A stretch of DNA of 64,000 nucleotides from an uncultured Paraprevotella sp. (GTDB lineage: Bacteria; Bacteroidota; Bacteroidia; Bacteroidales; Bacteroidaceae): the NCBI GenBank assembly GCA_900548345.1, contig URKA01000007.1, forward strand, positions 1 to 64,000, written 5' to 3'. Positions within the stretch are counted from its first letter, which is position 1, and every line of letters starts with the position of its first letter. Below the pieces are notes generated by a model, which saw only the letters and a list, made by a program, of their open reading frames with translations, was not told the DNA's origin and ran no database searches. Shown here one piece after another: positions 8,919-16,380 of the stretch. A program made the translations under genes and the position numbers.

Positions 8919-10334
8919 TCACACATCCTGAAAAGAGAAAAAACGGTTGGCCAAGGATATGTAGGAACGCTCACAATGATTTCCGAACCCTACGGCATAG
9001 ACACGAAGGTTTCGCTGTTTCAGTTCTTCCACATACGCAGCTGTCACTGGCGAAACAGGCTCCATTTCAAAATCGGAAAGCCATAGCAAGTCGGCATAAC
9101 GGAAATCCTCTCTCACCAATGTACGAACCGACTCTTCCATCGCACAAGTAATATCCGAACCACCGTGAAAAGAACGGCAGAGAAAATTTTCCAGCAAAAC
9201 AAGGTCATCGTACAAGTTACGCAATTCAATCACTTCCACCTGGTCGGAAAACAGAATCACACGACAAAGACGCCCCTGACGCTCGGACAACAGAGCCAAA
9301 GCCAACACAACCGCCTTGGCATACAACTCGCGCTCCCCCTTCATCGAGCCTGATGTATCCACACACACTACAAAAGGACCTTTTGTCCGATTTCTGTTGA
9401 CATCATTTCCCCGGCGCGAAGAGGCTTCGGCCGAAAAATGTTGCCGCGACACCGCATCGAACACCGCCAGTTTGTTTTCCGTATAGCGGCGAATGAAAAT
9501 ATCTTCCAACCGCTCATCGGACAGATAACAATATTCCACCGGCAACAAAGCGTTAAGGTTGTTTCCCACCGTAACCCCCGTAATATCCGAATGTGTGGCC
9601 CGACGCAGCAACCTTAACGGAATCTCACCGGAAACAGCCTGATACAGACGCTCTTCATCGGCCTTCTTCCTTCCTAAAATACGGTTCAACTCCCTGATAA
9701 CAGGACTTTTGTGCATCACCGGAACCAAACGCCCGATGGCATCACGCATCTCCGGCGATTGCGTAAGTTGAAGCCACGCCAGACGCGATGAAACCGAACC
9801 TCCCATCCGTCCTTTGTTGTGCAGCATATCCGCTTTAGACTTTACCATACGGTAATAGTCTTCGCACAGTCGGTCGATATGTTCCAGTTGATAGACATAC
9901 TCACGCCTGGACAAAAGTCTTTCCCATTTCTGCATGAAATGGCGGCGCAGCACCAACCAACGGCAATCGGAACGTGGCAAAACGGAAAGTTCTGCGATAT
10001 AATATGCCGGATTAAGTTCCAAAGGAGTATACAGGCTTTCAAACAGCGAACAGGCCTGACGGAGCATGGAAAGAAAGAGTGCATTTCCGGCTGCGGAAGC
10101 GCGATGGAAGAAATCCCACTGTTCGGCATAATAGGAATATACGGTTTGCAATCCCGATTTCTTGGTAGCATAATAGCGCATCAGTTCGTTTTCCGCCTCT
10201 TCGGGACGCACGATACCATCTGTCACGAAAGGACGGTAAAATTGTTCCGACATCCGACGAAGCCGTTTGAGAAACAAGTCGTTCAGGTCTTTGACTTGCA
10301 AACCGCCCGGAATATTACTTATGTCTTGAGGCAT
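8919..10334 (-). CDS. viaA: VWA-domain protein, ViaA-like
   Basis: A 471-residue protein with a C-terminal von Willebrand A domain. The MIDAS motif DTSGSMKGE is at about residue 325, followed by a later DITCAMEES and WLSDFE that complete the metal site. The N-terminal two thirds are helical and resemble ViaA. It overlaps the end of the MoxR-type ATPase gene by 20 bp, which is the usual RavA-ViaA arrangement. In Enterobacteria the pair modulates respiratory complexes and aminoglycoside sensitivity; here the role is not known. The gene is last in a minus-strand unit after nhaD and ravA. Confidence 0.85.
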   Translation of the reverse strand: MPQDISNIPGGLQVKDLNDLFLKRLRRMSEQFYRPFVTDGIVRPEEAENELMRYYATKKSGLQTVYSYYAEQWDFFHRASAAGNALFLSMLRQACSLFESLYTPLELNPAYYIAELSVLPRSDCRWLVLRRHFMQKWERLLSRREYVYQLEHIDRLCEDYYRMVKSKADMLHNKGRMGGSVSSRLAWLQLTQSPEMRDAIGRLVPVMHKSPVIRELNRILGRKKADEERLYQAVSGEIPLRLLRRATHSDITGVTVGNNLNALLPVEYCYLSDERLEDIFIRRYTENKLAVFDAVSRQHFSAEASSRRGNDVNRNRTKGPFVVCVDTSGSMKGERELYAKAVVLALALLSERQGRLCRVILFSDQVEVIELRNLYDDLVLLENFLCRSFHGGSDITCAMEESVRTLVREDFRYADLLWLSDFEMEPVSPVTAAYVEELKQRNLRVYAVGFGNHCERSYISLANRFFSFQDV

Positions 10335-11907
10335 GAACCAACTCCTGACAATCTATTTGCCATGAAGATATGTCGGCCTGCACACGACGCATGGCATTGA
10401 AGAGCATTTCGCGCATGGCACCATCTATAAACAGATGGGCATGTGCATACTCTTGTTCCTCATTCATCCATTGTTCCATCCGCTCGGCCGCACTCTTGAG
10501 TTCTGCCGACACACGAGAGACAACATCCTCTGAGACAGCGGAAACAACCGACCGAACATCGGCAGGAGCTTCTGCCTCGGACCGCAATAATTCATAATTT
10601 CTTCCATTGACCTGCAGACCGTCGGATGTGCGCACAACTTCTAACAAGTCCTTCGGAAAGATGTCTGGATAGCGGCTTTTGTCATAACGCCTCAGAATCT
10701 GCGCACCAGTCTTACGCCGGTCTGTCGTCAGAATAAAGTGCACCTTTTCCGACTCTTCCAATGTGTCATACTCATTCGTATAAATCAGCACCGTGCGACT
10801 GGCATACATGGAACGTACCTGATAAAAGAATGTTTTCACGACCTTAAAGGACGGACGGACAGGACTAACCGTCATGGCCCCGTCTTTCAGCGCCGACATC
10901 CGTTCTGACAACAAAGGAAGACCTATACTGTCATCACACATTTCCTTCAAGGCATCCATTATCAGTTCCGTCACCTCATGCCGCTGTTCCGGCATATCCC
11001 AAATACAATCGGAAAGCAAAAGAAGGTCGGCAGGATGCACGCACGAAACTCCGTTCAGAAATGCAGAAGTGCGCCACAACCGGACTATTTTCTTCCATCG
11101 TCGGTCGGATACATAAATTCCTCTCTCCGCCTTCTCCTCCTTTTGGGAGTTGAACGCGCTGAGACGAGTGCGGAACACGTGTATGAACACAAACACAAAT
11201 GCAGGTATTTCTACGGCATCAACCCCTTCGCTCCATATTTTCATTTCATCGGAAGTAAGTTGCAAACGCCCGTCTACCTCCGGTTCCGGCAATACCGGTG
11301 ATGACACCATGCGGTTGAACAATTCCTTGTCGGCGATACCGCCTACAAGGCAACGCACGAGAAAACGGTCCCAAAGTGCCTCCAGATTCTCCTGTTCTGC
11401 CGGAAGCTCGTTCGAAGCAGCTATAACCAGTTTAAGCGGAAGGTGCATCTCTTCTTTACCGTTCAAGTAAATTTTCTCATTCAACACGGTCAACAGTGCA
11501 TTCTGAATACCCGGCCCGGCCTTCCAGATTTCATCGAGAAACACGACATCCGCTTCCGGAAGATACCCCTCTGTCATACGTACATAGCGGTTCTCATCCT
11601 TCAAAGCCATTACCGAAACCGGACCGAATATCTCGTCCGGCGTACTGAAACGTGACATAAGGTATTCAAAAGAACAACCACTCCGGAAAGCCTTTTTCAT
11701 GCGACGGGCTATCATGCTTTTCGCCACTCCCGGAGGACCAAGCAAAAATAGGCTTTCGCCCGCAACGGCAGCAAGGAGTGCCATAGACATGACATGCTCT
11801 TTCTCAAACAGCCCTTCGTTCAGACCGCGCAAAAGCAAAGCTATACGCTTCTGTCCCATAGCTTCAGTTTCCAAAGTATTATCGGACAAATCCATATATT
11901 CCCGCAA
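10315..11907 (-). CDS. ravA: MoxR-family AAA+ ATPase, RavA-like
   Basis: A 530-residue AAA+ ATPase. Walker A GPPGVAKS is at residues 57-64, Walker B VVFLDEIWKAG near 120-130, followed by AASNELP (sensor 1). After the AAA+ core come a helical bundle and a long C-terminal region consistent with RavA's extra domains. It starts 5 bp after nhaD stops and overlaps viaA by 20 bp, so these three genes are most likely one transcript. MoxR ATPases act as chaperone-like remodelling machines with VWA partners. A second in-frame ATG four codons in (MDLSDN) is an alternative start. Confidence 0.87.
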   Translation of the reverse strand: MREYMDLSDNTLETEAMGQKRIALLLRGLNEGLFEKEHVMSMALLAAVAGESLFLLGPPGVAKSMIARRMKKAFRSGCSFEYLMSRFSTPDEIFGPVSVMALKDENRYVRMTEGYLPEADVVFLDEIWKAGPGIQNALLTVLNEKIYLNGKEEMHLPLKLVIAASNELPAEQENLEALWDRFLVRCLVGGIADKELFNRMVSSPVLPEPEVDGRLQLTSDEMKIWSEGVDAVEIPAFVFVFIHVFRTRLSAFNSQKEEKAERGIYVSDRRWKKIVRLWRTSAFLNGVSCVHPADLLLLSDCIWDMPEQRHEVTELIMDALKEMCDDSIGLPLLSERMSALKDGAMTVSPVRPSFKVVKTFFYQVRSMYASRTVLIYTNEYDTLEESEKVHFILTTDRRKTGAQILRRYDKSRYPDIFPKDLLEVVRTSDGLQVNGRNYELLRSEAEAPADVRSVVSAVSEDVVSRVSAELKSAAERMEQWMNEEQEYAHAHLFIDGAMREMLFNAMRRVQADISSWQIDCQELVHASRHK

Positions 11908-11912
11908 ACGGA

Positions 11913-13325
11913 TTAACGAATAAATGAATCAATGAGAAAATACACTCCCAAACCCATAAGCCATCCGAGAAGTACTTTTCCTGTTATATGACGGAAGTAC
12001 CACCAAATGGACACGTTTTCACCTTTCATCAACACATAGCCCGCCGTAGAACCGAAAGAAAGAAGACAACCTCCTATACCGCCACAAAAGGCCACCAGTT
12101 GCCAGTACTGCCCGTTCAAAGCAAACGAACCGAGATAACCGGCATCGGCACCGGAAATGATTCCGCCAGCCATATCCACTACATCATACATGGATATGCT
12201 TGTCAACACCAACGCCACATTGTCCAGAAAAGCAGAGATGACTCCCAAAACCAGACTTATGATATAAATATTGTGGATATGCTCATCGCACCACATGGCA
12301 GCCAAATGAAGCGCGCCAGTCTCCTGGATGGCCGAAATCGCCATGCTGACTCCGATGAAAAACAATATGGTCTGAATGCTCTCAGTCTGCATGAAACGGG
12401 GCGTAGGCCTGAAGAACGGCTGGTCTGTCTTGATGAGTTTACGATTACAAAGCTCATTGACCACACCGAACAACGCCAAAACGCACAAGGCACCCACAAA
12501 GGGCGGCAGCTTAGTGAGATTGTGGAAAGTGGGGATGAACCATAAGCCGCCGATACCTACCACCAACATCAGAAAACGTTGCCATCGCGTCAATGTCGTC
12601 TCATCGCCACGATAGCGGATACGGGGCGTACTGATATTTATAGTCTCCGGAAGTTTTCTGGATATCAAATAAGTAGGAACCGCCAACGCTATTACGGAAG
12701 GGAAAAACATGGCCGCCGAGAATGAAGACGGCGTAACCGCTTCCTTCACCCACAACATCAAAGTGGACACATCGCCAATCACAGTCAGACACCCTCCGGC
12801 ATTAGCCGCAATCACAATCACCGCACCGTAATACATCCGGAAATGAGTATTGGGCAGAATCTGCCTCATCACGGCAAACATCATCAGCGCAGTGGTCAGG
12901 TTGTCCAGATTGGCGGAAAGTACATACGTGATGACGGCCAATGTCCACAAAAGACGTTTGCTGTTCCGGGTCATCATCCATTCGCTAAGGAAATCGAAGC
13001 ATCCGTTACTGTTCAGCAAATCCACAACCGACATCGTTGTCAGCAGATAAAGAACTATCTGGCAAATATCGGCTACATGGGCTATGAAAACATGGTTGGC
13101 TATGAAATATTTCAATGAAGTTACCGTAGAGGGATGACCATTCAAGAATTCCGCATATTCCTGCAGATACATCATATCGACATATTGTTTTCCGGCAACC
13201 ATATAGAGTGTCCAACCGATTACTCCCAGGAACATGGCTACAGCAGCCTTATTAATATTGGTAATATGCTCGGTGGCAATCGCACAATATCCCAGCAAAA
13301 GGACGGTGACAATTACAATAGTCAT
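11913..13325 (-). CDS. nhaD: NhaD-type Na+/H+ antiporter
   Basis: A 470-residue inner-membrane protein with many hydrophobic segments (from MTIVIVTVLLLGYCAIATEH onward). Family features include ITNINKAAVAMFLGV near the N-terminus, the NLDNLTTALMMFAVMRQIL region, NAGGCLTVIGDVSTLMLW, and SAFLDNVALVLTSISMY. These match the ion-transporter superfamily NhaD branch, which exports Na+ in exchange for protons. It begins 22 bp after tRNA-Gly with no terminator between, and ravA follows 5 bp downstream. In a bacterium that also carries Nqr, it may help balance the sodium circuit; that link is inference. Confidence 0.9.
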   Translation of the reverse strand: MTIVIVTVLLLGYCAIATEHITNINKAAVAMFLGVIGWTLYMVAGKQYVDMMYLQEYAEFLNGHPSTVTSLKYFIANHVFIAHVADICQIVLYLLTTMSVVDLLNSNGCFDFLSEWMMTRNSKRLLWTLAVITYVLSANLDNLTTALMMFAVMRQILPNTHFRMYYGAVIVIAANAGGCLTVIGDVSTLMLWVKEAVTPSSFSAAMFFPSVIALAVPTYLISRKLPETINISTPRIRYRGDETTLTRWQRFLMLVVGIGGLWFIPTFHNLTKLPPFVGALCVLALFGVVNELCNRKLIKTDQPFFRPTPRFMQTESIQTILFFIGVSMAISAIQETGALHLAAMWCDEHIHNIYIISLVLGVISAFLDNVALVLTSISMYDVVDMAGGIISGADAGYLGSFALNGQYWQLVAFCGGIGGCLLSFGSTAGYVLMKGENVSIWWYFRHITGKVLLGWLMGLGVYFLIDSFIR

Positions 13326-13347
13326 GAAAGATAACTTCTAAAAGAGG

Positions 13348-13420
13348 AGCGATAAACGAGACTCGAACTCGCGACCCTCGGCTTGGGAAGCCGATGCTCT
13401 ACCAACTGAGCTATTATCGC
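13348..13420 (-). tRNA. tRNA-Gly (anticodon CCC)
   Basis: On the minus strand: acceptor GCGATAA/TTATCGC, TA, D-stem GCTC/GAGC, anticodon stem TCGGC/GCCGA with loop TTCCCAA (anticodon CCC), T-arm GCGAG-TTCGAGT-CTCGT (last pair G-T type), discriminator T at 13348. CCA is not encoded. The nhaD start codon is 22 bp downstream. Confidence 0.96.
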
Positions 13421-13430
13421 AAATCGGTTA

Positions 13431-13438
13431 CAAAAGTA
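13431..13438 (-). promoter_or_regulatory. -7 box for tRNA-Gly (and probably nhaD-ravA-viaA)
   Basis: CAAAAGTA on the plus strand reads TACTTTTG on the minus strand, 10 bp before the tRNA 5' end. A 9-bp inverted repeat CGGTTACAA/TTGTAACCG (13425-13433, 13462-13470) flanks it. Confidence 0.7.
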
Positions 13439-13487
13439 CACTTTTCCTGAGAGAAAATACATTGTAACCGTTAATTTAAAGAGTTTA

Positions 13488-14657
13488 TTAATGTACTTTA
13501 ACTTTTTCAGCCAATAGCTTGCATTTGTTCCGTAAAGCAACCTGGTCGGCATCGAGCTTATCCCAACACACGACTACTCCCATGCGACGTCCGACGTGAG
13601 CCTGCGGCTTTCCGAAAATTCGCAAATAGGTATTCGTTGCCGCACAGACATCTTCTTCACCGGTATAAGAAGGCATGCCCGAAGTCTCTACCTCGGAAAG
13701 TATCACGGCACTTGCCCCCATGCGCTCCTGCGTGATTTCGGGAATGGGAAGTCCCAATACGGCACGACAATGCAACTCGAACTCCGACAGGTTTTGCGTA
13801 CCGGCAAGTGTCACCATACCTGTGTCGTGCGGACGGGGACTCAACTCTGAGAAGATCACACCCTCCTTGCTGCTCAGGAAAAACTCCACGCCCCAGATAC
13901 CGGCTCCTGAAAGGGCCGCGGTAATCTTAGCTGCCATATCCTGTGCGTCCTTCAGCATTTCAGGAGAAATAGCCGCCGGCTGGAAGCTCTCGCGATAATC
14001 ACCACCTTTCTGCACATGCCCTATCGGCCGGCAAAACAAAGTAGGACCGTTTTTCTGAGTTACGGTCAACAAAGTAATCTCACTGTCGAACGGGATAAAC
14101 TGTTCCACAATAACTTCCCTTACATCACCACGTGCACCTTCGCAGGCATACACCCACGCACGTTCCAGTTCATCCGGTGAATCCACTTTGCTCTGCCCAT
14201 GGCCGGAAGAACTCATCAAGGGTTTGATGATACAGGGAAAGCCTACGACCTCAGCCGCAGCTTTCAGTTCGTCGAACGTTTTCGCATAACGATAATTTGC
14301 CGTCTTGAGACCGAGTTCGGTATGTGCCAATTCGCGTATCTCCTTGCGGTTCATCGTAAAATTAACGGCACGTGCGCTCGGCACTACCTGTATACCTTTT
14401 TTTTCGCAATCGTATAGTTTCTCCGTCCGGATGGCTTCTATTTCCGGCACGATGATATCCGGTTGGTGTTTCTCCACCACTGCCATCAGTGCATCGCCAT
14501 CAAGCATATTGAACACTTCACACTCATCCGCCACTTGCATGGCAGGTGCGTACGGATATGAATCACAGGCTATCACATGCTGTCCCTTACGCTGACAAGC
14601 TATCACGAATTCCTTTCCCAGTTCGCCGGAGCCCAGCAATAATATTTTCTTTGTCAT
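13488..14657 (-). CDS. purT: Formate-dependent GAR transformylase (PurT)
   Basis: ATP-grasp enzyme of purine synthesis that makes formyl-GAR from GAR, formate and ATP. The 389-residue length is normal. N-terminal KKILLLGSGELGKEFVIACQ is the GAR-binding Rossmann-like start; GFPCIIKPLMSSSGHGQS is the ATP-grasp loop, and GVEFFLSSKEGVIFSELSPRPHDTGMVTL holds the metal and substrate residues (split here: EFFLSS, ELSPRPHDTG). Start at MTKKILLL (14657) rather than the upstream in-frame ATG, because a -7 box lies between them at 14683. The presence of PurT means formate can feed purines without folate at this step. Confidence 0.95.
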   Translation of the reverse strand: MTKKILLLGSGELGKEFVIACQRKGQHVIACDSYPYAPAMQVADECEVFNMLDGDALMAVVEKHQPDIIVPEIEAIRTEKLYDCEKKGIQVVPSARAVNFTMNRKEIRELAHTELGLKTANYRYAKTFDELKAAAEVVGFPCIIKPLMSSSGHGQSKVDSPDELERAWVYACEGARGDVREVIVEQFIPFDSEITLLTVTQKNGPTLFCRPIGHVQKGGDYRESFQPAAISPEMLKDAQDMAAKITAALSGAGIWGVEFFLSSKEGVIFSELSPRPHDTGMVTLAGTQNLSEFELHCRAVLGLPIPEITQERMGASAVILSEVETSGMPSYTGEEDVCAATNTYLRIFGKPQAHVGRRMGVVVCWDKLDADQVALRNKCKLLAEKVKVH

Positions 14658-14682
14658 CGTACAAATATTTTTTATCGTGCTA

Positions 14683-14690
14683 CAAAGGTA
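14683..14690 (-). promoter_or_regulatory. -7 box for purT
   Basis: CAAAGGTA (minus strand TACCTTTG) lies 26 bp upstream of the purT ATG and fixes the start at 14657. Confidence 0.75.
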
Positions 14691-14693
14691 ACA

Positions 14694-14733
14694 AAAAAAC
14701 TCCTGCCGCACATCCGCAAACAGGAGTTTTTTT
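14694..14733 (-). terminator. Terminator after the DUF4301 gene
   Basis: CTCCTG (14700-14705) and CAGGAG (14721-14726), extended by A and T runs on both sides. It ends the DUF4301 transcript just before the purT promoter. Confidence 0.8.
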
Positions 14734-14750
14734 ATCTCACATTCTTATAT

Positions 14751-16265
14751 TTACCGATGTTGCTCACGTAACAAGTCGTTCACAGTCTTAACCGGATTGA
14801 ACGTCGACAAGGGAACTTCCACAAAAACGGTATTCCAATCGCTCATCGCTCCATTCCACAATCCAGGAAGTTCAAGTGCTTTGAGTTCTTTTCCGTTCTT
14901 ACTCTTATATGATATAAAACCGGTGTTCTTATCCACATAATCGGGCAGATTGAATTTGTTCCCCTTGTAATCCCTTACTGCACAAACCAAATCTACCGGA
15001 TTGAAATGTGTCCCGTTCTTAAACATGGAAAGGTATTCCGGATTGTCCGTATCTATCTGGCTACTCTCTAAAATCTGTAAGGATATAGTGCCATCGCTGT
15101 TATAGGCAAGGAACGGACCGCCGCCCGGCTCACCCACATTCTTTACCACACCGCACACACGCATCGGACGATTCAGTTTCTTACGCAGATAGATTACAAG
15201 GTCGGCATCTTCCAGTTCCTTCACATCCTCGCGGCGGCAGAAAAGTTCCTGTTGCACGAAACGGATGATTTCTTCTATGTCTGCATGCGAATACATACCG
15301 CTATCCAGTTTCTCCAGATAGCGGAAAGCCTTGTTCTGCAGTTCGACCAGCACACCGGCCAGCACCTGTTTGTATTTTACCGTATCGGACTTCAGACGGT
15401 CCGGCACGACATTATCGATGTTTTTCACAAAGATTACATCAGCCTGCAAGTCGTTCAGGTTTTCGATCAACGCTCCATGACCGCCCGGACGGAAAAGCAA
15501 CTTCCCGTCCACACGGAAAGGTTCATTATCCATCGTGGCGGCAAGTGTATCAGTGGATGGCTTCTGCTCGGAGAACGTCACATGGTAATTGAGGCCGTAC
15601 AATTGTTCATAAACGGCAACCTTCTCTTTTACCAGTTTCTCGAACAACGTCCTGTGTTCCGTACTTACCGTAAAATGCACCTCTGCCTTGCCGTTTCCGG
15701 CAGCATACAAAGCCGCCTCCACCAGATGTTCCTCCAATGGTGTACGCGCACCGGCATCGTACCTATGGAACTTCAGCAATCCTTTCGGCAACTGGCCGTA
15801 GTTCAGTCCTTTTGACTGGAGCATATTGGCTACTACTGACTTATAGTTCCCTTCCGCCATCAGTTCATCAACCCTCTTGCTTTCGTTTCTTTGGCAAGCG
15901 TTGTCCAAATCTTCATAAAAAGCAAAGTCGTGTATGGATTCAAAGAACTTCTTCTCGAAATCGGTCTCAGGTTCACTTCTGTCCGAATCCAAAAACTCAA
16001 ACATATTCTTGAACATACGACTGGCCGCTCCCGACGCAGGAACAAACTTGCAGATGCCTTTCCCCGTACCTTTATATTCGTTCCACAAATCCACATACCG
16101 TTCGCATGCTTCTTCGGAAGGAAGCATCACACCATTATCCAAGGATGCGGCCGCCTTGAGTTTCAAGAACGGAAAGCCTTTTCTGAAATTCTCCAACTGT
16201 GTTCCGATTTGCTCTTCCGTAATCCCTTTCTCTGCCAACAAGGCCTTGTCTTCTGTTGTCAACAT
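14751..16265 (-). CDS. DUF4301 family protein
   Basis: A 504-residue protein typical of Bacteroidetes. Recognisable stretches are KFVPASGAASRMFKNM, DLPKGLLKFH-type sequence (QLPKGLLKFHRYD), FRPGGHGALIENLNDLQADVIFVKNIDNVVPD (as FRPGGHGALIENL and VKNIDNVVPD) and VCGVVKNVGEPGGGPF. The GASRMFK and KNxDN elements recall nucleotidyltransferase-like folds, but no biochemical function is established that I know of. Start chosen at MLTTEDK (16265), downstream of a clear -7 box; the ORF extends 20 codons further without support. It is divergent from relA, with back-to-back promoters. Confidence 0.85.
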   Translation of the reverse strand: MLTTEDKALLAEKGITEEQIGTQLENFRKGFPFLKLKAAASLDNGVMLPSEEACERYVDLWNEYKGTGKGICKFVPASGAASRMFKNMFEFLDSDRSEPETDFEKKFFESIHDFAFYEDLDNACQRNESKRVDELMAEGNYKSVVANMLQSKGLNYGQLPKGLLKFHRYDAGARTPLEEHLVEAALYAAGNGKAEVHFTVSTEHRTLFEKLVKEKVAVYEQLYGLNYHVTFSEQKPSTDTLAATMDNEPFRVDGKLLFRPGGHGALIENLNDLQADVIFVKNIDNVVPDRLKSDTVKYKQVLAGVLVELQNKAFRYLEKLDSGMYSHADIEEIIRFVQQELFCRREDVKELEDADLVIYLRKKLNRPMRVCGVVKNVGEPGGGPFLAYNSDGTISLQILESSQIDTDNPEYLSMFKNGTHFNPVDLVCAVRDYKGNKFNLPDYVDKNTGFISYKSKNGKELKALELPGLWNGAMSDWNTVFVEVPLSTFNPVKTVNDLLREQHR

Positions 16266-16302
16266 ACTATCTTTATTTAGACATTCAATAATAAATAATG
16301 TC

Positions 16303-16310
16303 CAAATATA
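16303..16310 (-). promoter_or_regulatory. -7 box for the DUF4301 gene
   Basis: CAAATATA (minus strand TATATTTG), 38 bp upstream of the ATG, with a TTG about 20 bp further upstream as -33. Confidence 0.7.
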
Positions 16311-16354
16311 GTAAAAAATAAGCAATGAGTTAAACCATCCAGCAAAAAAAGTAC

Positions 16355-16362
16355 TACCTTTG
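16355..16362 (+). promoter_or_regulatory. -7 box for relA
   Basis: TACCTTTG, 19 bp before the relA ATG at 16381. Its last bases form a TTG that would otherwise be taken as an upstream start. Confidence 0.75.
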
Positions 16363-16380
16363 AAGAAAAAACAGTGGTTT

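Noticed and set aside
16360..16380. TTG at 16360 as relA start
   Set aside because: The TTG is the end of the -7 box TACCTTTG; ATG 16381 is downstream of it.
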